Assembly (NCBI GenBank): GCA_963836195.1
Contig: CAWIIX010000030.1
Span: 310,001-374,000 of the forward strand
Origin: Trebonia sp963836195
GTDB lineage: Bacteria; Actinomycetota; Actinomycetes; Streptosporangiales; Streptosporangiaceae
Direction of reading: 5' to 3'
Length of the DNA: 64,000 bases
The position numbers were made by a program, and so were the translations under genes. Below the pieces are notes generated by a model. The model saw only the letters and a list, made by a program, of their open reading frames with translations, had not been told where the DNA came from and did not search any database. Shown here one piece after another: positions 1 through 8,705 of the stretch. How positions within the stretch are numbered: position 1 is the stretch's first letter; each line of letters opens with the position of its first letter.

Positions 1-99
1 CGCCTGATGGCACTTGCCGCACCGCGGCGTCCCGGCCGCTGTGGCCGGGACCCGGTTCGCCTGGCCGCAGTGCCGGCACCGGACAAGCCCAGTTGTCAT
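1..99 (-). CDS. Thioredoxin with N-terminal zinc ribbon (Trx2/TrxC type), 5' part only
   Basis: Only the first 33 codons are in the window; the gene continues past the left edge. Reading from an ATG at 99, the peptide has two CxxC pairs (Cys8/Cys11 and Cys27/Cys30) around an ANRVP segment. That is the zinc-binding head placed before the thioredoxin fold in Trx2/TrxC proteins, which reduce disulfides in the cytoplasm. The catalytic WCGPC motif would lie outside the window and cannot be checked. A rubredoxin- or zinc-ribbon-only protein is the alternative. Confidence 0.7.
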   Translation of the reverse strand, partial: MTTGLVRCRHCGQANRVPATAAGTPRCGKCHQA

Positions 100-257
100 G
101 GTCTCATTATCCAGCCTCAGCGCGCCACGCTAGTCCTGGCCAGTGTCGGACGCATCCACGACCAGGCCCGGAAGCGACTCCACCGCTGTCACACCCTGGC
201 GGCCAGCGTGCGGAGTGAATGCGGTTCCGCTCGTGCTACGACTATGGGCGGTTTGGC

Positions 258-1073
258 ATGCCGCTGTCGCTTACCCTTCGTGGCATGGTGCGGTCGATTG
301 ACAACGCTGTGTACGACCGGCTGGGAGGGTCGTGGTGGGATGAAACGAGCCCGCTGAACGTTCTGCACGGCAGCGTCACGCCGGGCCGGTTCGCCTATTT
401 CCGCAGTGTGCTCGCCCGGCAGTTCGGTGCCGGGGCAGGCGGAGTGCGGGTGCTGGACATCGGCTGCGGCGGCGGGTTCCTGGCCGAGGAGTTCGCGGCC
501 CTCGGCTACCGGGTGACCGGGGTCGACCCATCAGGGGCGTCGGTCGGCGCGGCGCGCGCCCACGCGGCCGGACGGGGCCTGAGCATCGACTACCGGGTCG
601 GAGCCGGCGAGGACCTGCCGGTGCCCGACGTCGGCTTCAGCGTGGCCTGCTGCTGTGACGTCCTCGAGCACGTATCTGACGTGGACCGGGTGATCAGTGA
701 GACGGCCCGCGTGCTCGAACCCGGCGGACTGTTCCTGTTCGACACCCTCAACCGCACCCGCGTCAGCAAACTGCTCGCGATCAACGCGGCGCAGCGGTGG
801 CGGCTGACCCGGCTCACCGACATCGCGTTCCACGACTGGGACATGTTCATCACGCCCGCCGAGCTGGCCGCCGTCCTGGAACGCCACGGGCTCGCCCCCG
901 GCGAGACGACCGGCCTCGGCGCCCGCGCAACGCCCCTCACCGCGCTCCGCAGCCTGGCCAGCGCCCGGCTGGGGCGAATCACCTACGGGGAACTCAGCCG
1001 CCGACTAAACGTAGGGCAGGTCAGCAGCACCGCCGTCTCCTACATGGGGTACGCCATCAAGGCAAGACAGTAG
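258..1073 (+). CDS. UbiG-like SAM-dependent O-methyltransferase
   Basis: Class I SAM methyltransferase of about 271 residues. The start region fits UbiG/Coq3 (DNAVYDRLGGSWWDE). The SAM site is VLDIGCGGGFLAEEF, followed by the acidic-loop GVDPS and the post-I motif DVLEHV. The C-terminal half keeps the UbiG signature TLNRT, then HDWDMFITPAEL and a TGL segment. UbiG methylates polyprenyl catechols of ubiquinone, but actinomycetes use menaquinone, so the substrate is probably another phenol or polyketide. The ATG at 258 has GGGCGG just upstream; the ATG at 285 is the alternative start. The start at 219 has no ribosome site. There are no obvious operon partners. Confidence 0.8.
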   Translation: MPLSLTLRGMVRSIDNAVYDRLGGSWWDETSPLNVLHGSVTPGRFAYFRSVLARQFGAGAGGVRVLDIGCGGGFLAEEFAALGYRVTGVDPSGASVGAARAHAAGRGLSIDYRVGAGEDLPVPDVGFSVACCCDVLEHVSDVDRVISETARVLEPGGLFLFDTLNRTRVSKLLAINAAQRWRLTRLTDIAFHDWDMFITPAELAAVLERHGLAPGETTGLGARATPLTALRSLASARLGRITYGELSRRLNVGQVSSTAVSYMGYAIKARQ

Positions 1074-1223
1074 CGGCCGTCCGGGAACTCGTCCGGCCAG
1101 CCCCCGATCGCGACATGGTCGGTCGCCTCATCCTCGGAGGTCGTTTCCGCTGCATCCCCAACTGGCCAGTCTACGTTCGCGGTGGCAAGCGGTCGGCAGG
1201 CTCATGCCTTTAGGGTTTGTGCC

Positions 1224-1880
1224 GTGTCTGACAACATGTGGCCGTTGCGCTGGTTCCACTACGACGAGGGAATCGATTCCTCGGAGGTCTATCTTCTGGA
1301 CGGTCCCGGCGAAGCAGAACTCATGTCCCGCGACGAGGCGCTGGCTATCGCCCGGGACCAGGGCCTGCACCTGATCGCAGAATGGCCTGAGCACCGGACG
1401 ACCGGGCCGGCATGCTGCAAGATCGGGACGCTCTCGTTGCCCGTCAGCTGGGAGCAGATCCCAGAACTGGCACAGGCGGGCGAGCCAGACCCACTGCTGT
1501 GGTTCGAGGCGCCGTGCGGCGGCCGGGACCTGCTGGCCGGCAACGGCGGCACCTACCCCGGCCGGATGGCCGCGTGGTGCCCGGACCGGCAGGTCAGCTA
1601 CAACGTGTCCCTGGCCGAGATGGGTCAGATGTCGCAGCAGTCCAGGTACTACGTAGCCGGGTTCCTCGCCGGGAACCAACCCGGCCCGCCCCCTCCGCCG
1701 GACCCCGACGACGATATCGACCCTGGCGACCTGACCGCCTGGCAGGCCGCTGTCGGCCGGTTCCGCCGCACCGGCCTGTGGCTCGGCCGATGGCGTACCT
1801 GCCAGACCTGCGGCCGTGTCCTGCTCCCCGACACCGCCGCGGAGAACTGCCAGGAACACCTCCAGAACCAGCCTTCATAG
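1224..1880 (+). CDS. Hypothetical protein with C-terminal CxxC element
   Basis: Protein of about 218 residues that I do not recognise. The N-terminal part is Trp/acid rich (MWPLRWFHYDEG), with a SRDEALAIARDQGLHLIAEW segment. Near the C-terminus CQTCGRVLLPDTAAENC gives two to three Cys that could form half a zinc site. The middle holds a proline- and aspartate-rich linker (PPPPDPDDDIDPG). GTG at 1224 (VSDNMWPL) is preferred; an ATG follows at 1236. Codon third positions are GC-rich and consistent with a real gene. It stands alone between a methyltransferase and a convergent hydrolase gene. Confidence 0.6.
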   Translation: MSDNMWPLRWFHYDEGIDSSEVYLLDGPGEAELMSRDEALAIARDQGLHLIAEWPEHRTTGPACCKIGTLSLPVSWEQIPELAQAGEPDPLLWFEAPCGGRDLLAGNGGTYPGRMAAWCPDRQVSYNVSLAEMGQMSQQSRYYVAGFLAGNQPGPPPPPDPDDDIDPGDLTAWQAAVGRFRRTGLWLGRWRTCQTCGRVLLPDTAAENCQEHLQNQPS

Positions 1881-2001
1881 CAGGCTGTTCCGAGCACTCA
1901 AACCGGAGGACCAGGCGCATCGACGGAGAAGCTAACGATCGGCGATCCGGGTGCATGCCCGCCCTGGCCGTAGCCGGAGTCCTTGCTCGGTCGACTGCCG
2001 G

Positions 2002-2802
2002 TTAGCCGTCCAACGCGTGCAGGAAGTTCGCGATCTCGGCGTTGACGGCAGCGGGATGGGTGACGTTGGAGGCGTGCGGAGCCCCGTCTATCAGGGTGAA
2101 CGTGGTCGGGCCGGCCATTCCGTCGCGCATCTGCTCGGCCCTGGCCAGCGGGATCGAGGCGTCCTCGCTGCCGTGGACGATCAGGGCCGGGCAGGCGACC
2201 TCGCCGAGCCTGCCGGTAATGTCGTCCCGGTCCATCAGGCAGCGGAACGGCCAGGTGAGCTGGCTGAGGTTGCCCGGTCCCCACTGGGCGTACTGCTCGG
2301 CCCATTTGGCGTACCAGCTGTCCCACCGGCCAGGCCCCAAGATGATGGCGGCGACGATCTCCTGGACCGGGCCCGGGCCCTGGTCCAGCCACATCTGGTG
2401 CAGCTGCTCATATCCCGGGCGGCTGGCCTCCTCCTCGGTGCCGGCCTGGCTGTCGATCAGGACCAGGCCGCGCACCCGCTGCGGCGCCAGCAGCGCGGCC
2501 CGCAGGCTCAGGAAGCCGCCCTGAGACATGCCGCCCAGGACGGCCTGCTCGATGCCGAGGTGGTCCAGCAGGGCGAGCACGTCCCTGGCCGAGTCCCAGT
2601 AGCTGAAGGGCCCCGGCGCCGGGGTGCCGCCGTGGCCCCGCTGGTCCCACGTGATTACCCGGTACTCCGGCGCGAGCGCGGCGACTTGGGCGTCGAACAT
2701 CGAGGCGTCCATCAGGTACCCGTGGCTCAGCACGACCGCCGGCCCGTCGCCGCCGGAGTCGGCGTAGCTGACCTGAATCCCGTTGACCGCTGCTGTCGGC
2801 AT
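2002..2802 (-). CDS. Alpha/beta-hydrolase fold enzyme
   Basis: Protein of 266 residues with a complete alpha/beta-hydrolase core: oxyanion region VVLSHGYLMD, then WDQRGHGGT, the nucleophile elbow GMSQGG (Ser), a late acid in GSEDASIPL and the catalytic His in GAPHASNVTHP. Length and cap layout resemble haloperoxidase/3-oxoadipate-enol-lactonase-like hydrolases, so an ester or lactone is the likely substrate. The ATG at 2802 (MPTAAVNG) is chosen over the upstream in-frame ATGs because family similarity begins there. It lies 36 bp beyond the 3' end of the next minus-strand gene and could be cotranscribed with it. The specific substrate is unknown. Confidence 0.85.
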   Translation of the reverse strand: MPTAAVNGIQVSYADSGGDGPAVVLSHGYLMDASMFDAQVAALAPEYRVITWDQRGHGGTPAPGPFSYWDSARDVLALLDHLGIEQAVLGGMSQGGFLSLRAALLAPQRVRGLVLIDSQAGTEEEASRPGYEQLHQMWLDQGPGPVQEIVAAIILGPGRWDSWYAKWAEQYAQWGPGNLSQLTWPFRCLMDRDDITGRLGEVACPALIVHGSEDASIPLARAEQMRDGMAGPTTFTLIDGAPHASNVTHPAAVNAEIANFLHALDG

Positions 2803-2838
2803 ATGGCGGACGTTACCGCACCGCAGCATCATCATCCA

Positions 2839-3246
2839 TTACTCGGCCGCGGCCCGCGCTCGGCCGGGGCGGGCGGCGATGAACGCCCATACGCCGTATT
2901 CCCCGACCGGTACCACGTGGAGGCCGCCGTCGAACGCGATCGTGACGGTATCCCGGCCGGGGGCGCTGCCGTAGGCGAACCAGGCGGTCTCGTCGATCTC
3001 GCCGCCAGCCCTGATCGGTCCGACGCCCTCGAGCGGGCCAGCGCCGGAGGAGAACCCACATCCCCAGGTGCCGTCCCGTCGGGTCCAGGCCTCTGCCTCC
3101 AGCTCGCTTCCGTCGCCGTTGCCGTCCACGAGCGCGAAGCCGTAGCCGTCATCACTGGCCAGGGCGATCACGCGGGCGTAGCGGGGATGCCATCCGCTGC
3201 CGGCAATAACCTCCTCGGCGGTGAGCGGGGGATGCCGGGCAGTCAT
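2839..3246 (-). CDS. Hypothetical protein (about 135 aa)
   Basis: Small acidic protein beginning MTARHPPLTAEE. It shows a pattern of short beta strands (ALASDDGYGFALVDGNGDG, then EAWTRRDGTWGCGF) and a conserved-looking C-terminal strand pair (DGGLHVVPVGEYGVWAF). No known domain is recognised. An upstream ATG at 3309 is possible but adds a basic tail without similarity. It lies directly upstream of the alpha/beta hydrolase on the same strand, so the two could be a transcription unit. Confidence 0.6.
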   Translation of the reverse strand: MTARHPPLTAEEVIAGSGWHPRYARVIALASDDGYGFALVDGNGDGSELEAEAWTRRDGTWGCGFSSGAGPLEGVGPIRAGGEIDETAWFAYGSAPGRDTVTIAFDGGLHVVPVGEYGVWAFIAARPGRARAAAE

Positions 3247-3543
3247 CGGCTGGCTCCGATCAGCTGGGACAAGGGCGATCTGCCCCCGTCGTGACAGAGA
3301 CCCTGCCACGACCTGACGCCGCGGTGTCTGCGCTCGTGGCCCCGGTCCTCAAGCACCGCTATCGTGCCACCGTAATCGGCGGTCTGGATTTAGGCGAGAT
3401 GGTGGGTCGCTTTGGGTCATCGGTACGGCTCACGTCCGGCGGTTGGCCGAACGGGGTGTGGGTCACGCGGTCATGTCCTTCGGTGAAATGCCGGTCCGGC
3501 GATGGCCACCGGGCGCCGAGGAGCCGACGTGGCTGACCCGCGC

Positions 3544-3942
3544 TTAAAAGTCGGCGTTGCCGAGACCGTCGAAGATGGCCGAGACCACCGCGCCGGCCGC
3601 GCGCAGGCGTCTGTGGCCGGGGTCATGCTCCTGCCCTGACGGCAGCTCAGCGGCAGCCGCATCACCGGGCGGCAGCCAGGCCTGGCTAGACGGGTCCCAC
3701 CGGTCCAGCCGGATGTCCGCTACCAGGCCGTGCTGGGCGAGCACCTCCCGCGCCATGCCCTCCGCGGTCGCGGCGGCATCCGCCGTGGCAGCGTACAAAA
3801 ACACGCCCGTCTTTCCCGCGGTGACGGAGACATCCTCACGTGCGCGGCTGCGCAGCAGGTCGCAAACGGAATCAGCGAGCACCGGCTTCCCGGAGGCCAA
3901 CTGGCCACAGGCGGTCAGGCTCACCCGCCATTCTTCATCCAC
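3544..3942 (-). CDS. Hypothetical protein (132 aa)
   Basis: Soluble protein of 132 residues without signal peptide or membrane segment. The pattern is alternating strands and helices: MDEEWRVSLTACGQLA, then GKTGVFLYAATADAAATAEGMAREVLAQHG and a tryptophan-rich strand RLDRWDPSSQAWLPPGD. This suggests a small ferredoxin-like or dodecin-like fold, but I cannot name a family. The Ala-rich tail continues to the stop. The gene is flanked by intergenic DNA on both sides, and coding-type third-position GC supports it. Confidence 0.6.
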   Translation of the reverse strand: MDEEWRVSLTACGQLASGKPVLADSVCDLLRSRAREDVSVTAGKTGVFLYAATADAAATAEGMAREVLAQHGLVADIRLDRWDPSSQAWLPPGDAAAAELPSGQEHDPGHRRLRAAGAVVSAIFDGLGNADF

Positions 3943-4434
3943 GTTGCGAGCTTATGCCAACCGCATGCTCCAGGCACCTCACCATCATGCGCTCGGCGCT
4001 TGTCGGCGGACAGAATTACACGATCTGCGCGTAGTTCTCGCACGTTCTGGCGCATCATGGATCCGCGAAGACGGCCGGCCGTCTGATCGTTGGCGGATCT
4101 CCGCTCATGCCCATGAGCGTGCATATGTTCGGCGGAAGACGAGATGCGACAGCGGCATCGGCGGCCGGCGCGGAGCCGGACGGCAATACCTGTCACATCA
4201 GGTCGGCGACGTGTCGGCCGCCCGAGATGCCGGACCAGGAACGAGTCATCGACCCCGAACCAGTGCACGTCGCGATGATCGCCCGGGTTGGCGTACAACG
4301 TCCTTTCCTTTGAGGCGAGAGCAGACTAGCGGTCGACGTGCTCGTCGTTCCGCGATCGTGGACTGGGCGGCTGGCCAATTTCGTCCCGTCCCGCGCGTCA
4401 CCCTAAGGGGTGGCCGGCTGGATATTCTAAGCAT
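3943..4434. other. Intergenic region, no supported gene
   Basis: About 490 bases of lower GC than the surroundings. Short open frames exist on both strands, but none shows a recognisable domain, a ribosome site or coding-like codon use. The last 60 bases presumably hold the promoter of the DUF2127 gene. I see no tRNA, terminator-like hairpin or repeat here. Confidence 0.4.
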
Positions 4435-5208
4435 ATGGACTGGAGCCTGTTCGGCTGTGCCCGCAAGGGCCACGTGACGTACGCGCCGAGCGAGCCGGAG
4501 TTGCGGGAGCGGCTCGTTGTTCCGACTGCGGCCGGGCCGGCCTGGCGGTGCCTGCGCTGCGGCGCGTACGCGACCGAAGGGCCGCACGGCAGCGGCCCGG
4601 CAGCGGAGGCCCCGCTGGTCCGCCGGGGTAAGGAACTGCGCAGCGAACTGCTCCTCCGGGTCTTCTCCGTCGAGCGCTTCCTCCGGTTCATCGTCTTGGG
4701 CTCTGCCGCCTACGGCGTATGGCGGTTCCGGTACGACAAATCCGGTGTCCAGCGCGCGTTCAACGATGCCCTGCCGGCCATCCGTGACCTGTACCGGGGC
4801 CTCGGGTTCGATGTCACGCACTCCAAGCTGCTGGGGTTTATCCAGCATTCGTTCACGCTCAGTCCGCGCGCGCTGCTGTATCTAGCCGTCGGCCTGGCCG
4901 CGTACGCGGTCATCGAATTGATTGAAGCCGTGGGGCTGTGGCTAGGCCAACGCTGGGGCGAGTATTTCGCCATGGTCGCGACTTCGGTTTTCCTTCCATA
5001 TGAAATTTACGACCTCACGGTGAAGATTACGTGGCTGCGGATTGCGGCGTTCGCGGTAAACCTATTGCTAGTCGTCTACCTGGTCTGGACGAAACGGCTT
5101 TTCGGTGCGCGTGGCGGCAAGCGGGCATATGATGCTCGGCTGCGCGCCGAGTCAGTCATTGAAGTCGAGCAGGCCGCGGTGCTGGCCGCGCAGCCCGGGA
5201 ACGGCTAG
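4435..5208 (+). CDS. DUF2127-type integral membrane protein
   Basis: Protein of 257 residues. The first 60 are soluble with Cys at positions 8, 39 and 42 (CLRC pair), suggesting a small zinc-binding head. About four hydrophobic helices follow (near residues 80-97, 140-160, 165-185 and 200-220). The membrane part matches the DUF2127 pattern: RGLGFDVTHSKLLGFI, then the helix VIELIEAVGLWLGQRWGEYF and the helix-breaking SVFLPYEIYDL. The function of DUF2127 proteins is unknown. The gene is monocistronic here. Start ATG at 4435; no clear Shine-Dalgarno is seen. Confidence 0.75.
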   Translation: MDWSLFGCARKGHVTYAPSEPELRERLVVPTAAGPAWRCLRCGAYATEGPHGSGPAAEAPLVRRGKELRSELLLRVFSVERFLRFIVLGSAAYGVWRFRYDKSGVQRAFNDALPAIRDLYRGLGFDVTHSKLLGFIQHSFTLSPRALLYLAVGLAAYAVIELIEAVGLWLGQRWGEYFAMVATSVFLPYEIYDLTVKITWLRIAAFAVNLLLVVYLVWTKRLFGARGGKRAYDARLRAESVIEVEQAAVLAAQPGNG

Positions 5209-5217
5209 GGCCGCGGC

Positions 5218-5310
5218 GTGATTACCGGAATGTATGCGGTCGTGTTCTCTCCGGCCCCAGAGAAAGTCCGCGCGTTCTCCGTCCACGTTCTTGGCATGCC
5301 GGGCATCCCG
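5218..5310 (+). pseudogene. Glyoxalase/VOC-family N-terminal remnant
   Basis: From a GTG at 5218 the reading ITGMYAVVFSPAPEKVRAF followed by VLGMP matches the first beta-alpha unit of VOC (glyoxalase/bleomycin-resistance) proteins. After about 30 codons the similarity stops and the frame becomes Arg/Ala-rich noise, with no second VOC module. I treat it as a truncated, non-functional remnant. It begins 10 bp after the DUF2127 stop. Confidence 0.45.
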
Positions 5311-5579
5311 AGACCGCGACCGGCGGTGCACTGGCAGCGCAGCGATCGCAGCATCTCTTGGCTTCACCGCAGATGCTTCGCCGCACGGCGCGCGTCCGCC
5401 GCGGCTACGACCGCATCATGGAGGACGGCACCTGAAGGCGCCGCGTTTGCATCGGCGGCCCGGCTTCTCGGCGCCGGCAGCGGCGGATAACAGCCAGTCA
5501 CGTGACAGCGCGCAAATTGCGCATGCTGATAAACGGCAACCCGTGCGTGGTCTCGGTAATGGAGATATGTCTACGCAAG

Positions 5580-5882
5580 TCAGATCGCTATTATGCAAAG
5601 TGGTTTGCCCTGACGATGGCTCGCCAGCCGACTGAAGAAGTCTTCGCTCAGGCCGATGTAAGCCCACGGCCGGACTATCAGCATGGTAGTGAGTGTACGT
5701 TGCTTGCCGGTGCGGACAGTCGCATGGTCGAGCTCAGTGCCAGTGAGGACATAGATGCCTGGGACACCGCGCCACTCCTGTCCTGGATCGAGGTGACGCG
5801 GCGTCTGCTCCATAGCGAGTGCCGGATACACACAGACGATGCGTGCTCGCCCGTCAGGCGCTACTTCGATATCCAACTGCAC
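5580..5882 (-). pseudogene. GIY-YIG nuclease-like remnant
   Basis: The minus-strand frame encodes about 100 residues with GVPGIYVLTG near residue 42 and AYIGLSEDFFSRLASH near residue 75. These match the two halves of the GIY-YIG endonuclease core, including the Arg and His of the first helix. The GIY to YIG spacing is longer than usual, and the frame ends shortly after the helix, so the catalytic Glu and the C-terminal half are missing. This suggests a truncated gene. The plus strand also has a long open frame here but without recognisable features. Confidence 0.45.
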
Positions 5883-6074
5883 GGGCTGCAGTTCCGTCGA
5901 GGCTGCCCAACGCTTGCACTTGCCGGAATGAGTGTGCCTGGCGGGTGAGGTGCATGGCTTGGCGAAGTTTGCGGCTTGCCTCTGCGTGGTCCCGTCCGCG
6001 CGGACCGGGATTCCGCCCAGGGGCTGAACGCCGGCAAACCATGTGGGCCTGCGAGGGACCGGCGAGCCAGGGTG

Positions 6075-6773
6075 TCACGGCGAAGGAGCGCACGGTGCCT
6101 GGCCAGCCGGGAAAGGCGCCGCCTTTCCCAGGGCGAACTGCCCGCGCAGGCCCAGCGGAGGGCTGGCCGGTGACGGTGCCAGAGCCAGCCAGTACCGGTC
6201 CGCCACCGCTCCGGTCCAGGGGTGGCCGGCCAGCTCGGCCGTGCCGTCCGCGCCGGCGAGCCCGGTAGCCCACGCGTGATCGGGCAGCGGGGCGGCGTCC
6301 GAGCAGTCGTTGCCGGTCAGGTCATACGCGGTGCCCGGCCTGCCGCCGGTGATGACGGCGGACACCGTGAACTGCGCCCGGTCAGCGCCGGGCACGGCAA
6401 CCGCGGTGATGACCACCATGCCGACGACGGGGCCGCCAGCGGGCAGCCGGAGCGTCACACTGGTCATCTGGGGCAGCGGCGGCATGGGCGGGCCGGCGGC
6501 CGATGACCCGCCGTGATGGGGCCGGCTGGTCTCGGCGCGATAGTGCAGCGCGAACGCGACCGAGACGGCCAGCGCCGCAGTCTCCGCGATGACCAGCAGC
6601 CAGGCCAGGGCCGGCCGCAGCGGACGTCCCCTCGGCCCGGGCCCGGCCACTATGACATCGGCGTCTGCATCGCGTCCGCGGTTGTCCACCTGATCATTGG
6701 AAGCGGCTACTGCGGCGACGTCAAACCAGTAGCGGACGTCCGGGACCCGCCGGTCAGCCCGGCCAGGAAACAT
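6075..6773 (-). CDS. Membrane-anchored hypothetical protein with extracytoplasmic domain
   Basis: About 232 residues from ATG 6773 (MFPGRADRRVPDVRYWFD). A soluble N-terminal stretch of about 55 residues is followed by one transmembrane helix (ALAWLLVIAETAALAVSVAF) and then a Pro/Gly linker. The C-terminal domain looks like a beta-sandwich (SVTLRLPAGGPVVGMVVITAV, GRPGTAYDLTGNDC), rich in short strands. No family is recognised. Topology suggests cytoplasmic N-terminus and exported C-terminus. An earlier in-frame ATG at 6860 lacks support. Confidence 0.55.
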   Translation of the reverse strand: MFPGRADRRVPDVRYWFDVAAVAASNDQVDNRGRDADADVIVAGPGPRGRPLRPALAWLLVIAETAALAVSVAFALHYRAETSRPHHGGSSAAGPPMPPLPQMTSVTLRLPAGGPVVGMVVITAVAVPGADRAQFTVSAVITGGRPGTAYDLTGNDCSDAAPLPDHAWATGLAGADGTAELAGHPWTGAVADRYWLALAPSPASPPLGLRGQFALGKAAPFPAGQAPCAPSP

Positions 6774-6977
6774 CTCGTATCGCCGCGCGATGAAGTACGA
6801 CACCTGGGCGCAGGCGGTTGCCGTGATCGAGTGCGGGAACTTCGCTGGCGGGAGGCGCACGAACCCGATGCATTCGCCGAAGAACGCCAGGAGCGTTTAG
6901 CTTAATCACGTCTTAACCGGCGCCCAAGCCCTTGCTGGCATCGTGTGGCCAAAGGCATCGACAACCGGGGGGCGACG

Positions 6978-7241
6978 ATGGACGCCGATAAGATTTTTCT
7001 CGACTGTCCGGCCTACATCGAGCGGGACGGGACCGCGCGCTGCGGCCTTCCTGCGGCTGTCGAGGACCGCTACACGCTGGGCTCGACCGACGGAGCGGTA
7101 ACAGGTGTGAAGATCCGCTGCCCGGTGGGTCACTGGTTCAGCGGCCCGGTCGATGCGCTGACGATTCACGCCGTCTCAGTGCCCGACATGGCCGCGGACG
7201 CCCCGCGAGCGGGCATCGCGGCACGCATCTCAGCACGCTAG
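6978..7241 (+). CDS. Small conserved-type actinobacterial hypothetical (87 aa)
   Basis: Short protein from ATG 6978 with a strong GGGGGGCGACG leader. It contains three Cys (DCPAYIERDGTARCGLP and KIRCPVGHWFSGP) and a His that could form a metal site. Length and pattern resemble small zinc-ribbon hypotheticals of filamentous actinomycetes. No function can be assigned. It stands alone before a long gene-free region. Confidence 0.6.
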   Translation: MDADKIFLDCPAYIERDGTARCGLPAAVEDRYTLGSTDGAVTGVKIRCPVGHWFSGPVDALTIHAVSVPDMAADAPRAGIAARISAR

Positions 7242-7862
7242 TGTCACCTGGGCCTAGTGGTTGACGTCGGTGCCGATCCTCCCAGCGCGAGGGGGTGGGA
7301 CTCGCCGGTCAAGGCGGCGAGGGGGGTGGCGACCTCGGGGAGGCCGACGCGGAGGTAGGTCCCGATCGAGGACATGGCGCGTGCGGTCGGTAGTGCGGTT
7401 ACTTTTGTGATTGGCCGTCGGCTTCCGTGCGCGTACTGGGCCGTCTGACTTACAGGGATTGAATGGCCCGGGTCTCAGGGCTCGGCCGATGGTGCTGGTG
7501 ATGCGCCGACGACCTCACGCGCCGAGTGATCAGGCGGGCGGGGCGGTTGCCGCCCAGGATCGCGAAGCTTTTTATTACGGCGAAAGAAATTCGCGCTATG
7601 CGAGCTAATAGTCTTCACGTTGCGAAAAGTCTTCGCGTTCTTGGGCCCAGCCCGGTGCTGCCGCCCGGGACTGCCCGGTGGCGGGACTGGACGCCGGCGG
7701 AAACGGCAGGCACGCAGGCACGCAGGCACGCCGAACGTGGTCAGCCAGGCAAAGACCTCAGCCCTTCAATCCCTGTATGGCGGAAATTGGCGGTCATGGA
7801 CCCGTGCCTTGAGGGATGACTGGCTGTTCTGCGGGGCCTCGGCGCGGTCCTGGCGGCCGCAG
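7242..7862. other. Intergenic region with AT-rich core and a 13-bp inverted repeat
   Basis: About 620 bases without a supported gene. The centre (7560-7650) is much more AT-rich than the genome and contains a loose repetition of AGTCTTCxCGTTGCGA. A perfect 13-bp inverted pair brackets 7451-7777. The left part has a short minus-strand frame without identity. The region could be a decayed small mobile element, but no transposase is visible. Confidence 0.4.
7451..7777. repeat. Inverted repeat pair bracketing 327 bp
   Basis: TACAGGGATTGAA at 7451-7463 recurs as its exact reverse complement at 7765-7777. The segment between is AT-rich and non-coding, so a MITE-like remnant is possible. A 13-bp match could also be chance at this scale; no flanking target duplication is evident. 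Confidence 0.35.
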
Positions 7863-8480
7863 CTATGCGGGAGGCTGTGGAAGGGCGAGCGCCCGGCGCC
7901 AGTACTCGGCGACCGACCGGCGCAGTCGTTCGGTGTCGACGGCGGGGGAGTCGACAAGCCGTTGCAGTCCGATTCCGCGGAGTTGCGCCAGGACGGCAAC
8001 CGCGGTCTCCTGGGCGGTGACGTCTGGCCGGATGGTGCCGTCGGCGATTCCGGCGGCGACGTCCTCGCGTAGGTCGGCGCGGAATGACTCGTCCCGTTCG
8101 CGGAAGATCAGGGCGAGGTCCTCCGCCGTGGCCGCCTCGGCCCACAGCAGCAGGAAGGCCCGGTTCGGCATCATCAGCTGGCCGAGCGCTCCGATGTAGC
8201 CGTCGATCAACCGCAAGAGCCGGTCAAGGCCTGGCGGCATGCCGTCGAGCCCGGGCACGAACCCGCTTTGGGTCGCGCGGGCGAGGCGCTGCAGGAGCGC
8301 CTGCTTGGACCCGAAGTAGTGGGTGACGAGCCCGCGGCTGTACCGGGCGCGCTCACCCACGCGCGCCAGCGTCAGCGCGTGCACCCCCTGCTCGACGACC
8401 AGTTCGGCGGCGGCGTTGAGCAGCGCGGTCTCGGCCTGGTCGCGGCGCTGCTGCTGAGTGCGGCGGACGGTGGCGGTCAT
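7863..8480 (-). CDS. TetR-family transcriptional regulator
   Basis: About 205 residues from ATG 8480 (MTATVRRTQQQRRDQAE). The N-terminal helix-turn-helix is typical of TetR: ALLNAAAELVVEQGVHALTL, then VGERARYSRGLVTHYFGSK. The C-terminal ligand domain is all-helical and resembles the PF13977-like group. The start is fixed because a 30-bp palindrome sits just upstream and would otherwise be inside the coding region. Autoregulation through that palindrome is likely. The divergent neighbour is now a peptidase remnant, so the original target gene may be lost. Confidence 0.88.
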   Translation of the reverse strand: MTATVRRTQQQRRDQAETALLNAAAELVVEQGVHALTLARVGERARYSRGLVTHYFGSKQALLQRLARATQSGFVPGLDGMPPGLDRLLRLIDGYIGALGQLMMPNRAFLLLWAEAATAEDLALIFRERDESFRADLREDVAAGIADGTIRPDVTAQETAVAVLAQLRGIGLQRLVDSPAVDTERLRRSVAEYWRRALALPQPPA

Positions 8481-8495
8481 GGGTGTAAGACTACT

Positions 8496-8525
8496 ACATA
8501 TTTGTCGTCTAGCCAACAAATATGT
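8496..8525. promoter_or_regulatory. TetR operator palindrome
   Basis: Arms ACATATTTGT and ACAAATATGT are perfect inverted copies separated by 10 bases, and the inner bases are partly symmetric (CTAG core). It lies 15 bp upstream of the TetR ATG in AT-rich DNA, overlapping the likely promoter, which is the usual location of an autoregulatory TetR operator. Confidence 0.7.
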
Positions 8526-8705
8526 GAGGTCGATGATGTCGTCCAGACCTGCTCCACTGGGCAATACATGCCGATGTCCGCCTCACTCCCGGCGCGACCT
8601 CGGCTCCGTCTGGTTCGAAACCCACGTCGCCTTAACCATGCCGTCACGGGAACAGGCACAACGCTTGTACGTGCCGGAACCGCCTGATTGAGACTTGGGT
8701 AGACG

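Noticed and set aside
4107..4313. 68-codon frame in the intergenic region
   Set aside because: No ribosome site, no domain and atypical composition.
5502..5948. 148-codon plus-strand frame
   Set aside because: The opposite strand carries a GIY-YIG match; the plus frame shows no motif.
7440..7780. CRISPR array (repeat resembling CTTCAATCCCTG)
   Set aside because: Only two copies, in inverted orientation and 300 bp apart, with no spacers or cas genes.
8605..8640. tRNA T-loop-like GGTTCGAAACCC
   Set aside because: The flanking bases do not form the T-stem and there is no acceptor or anticodon arm.
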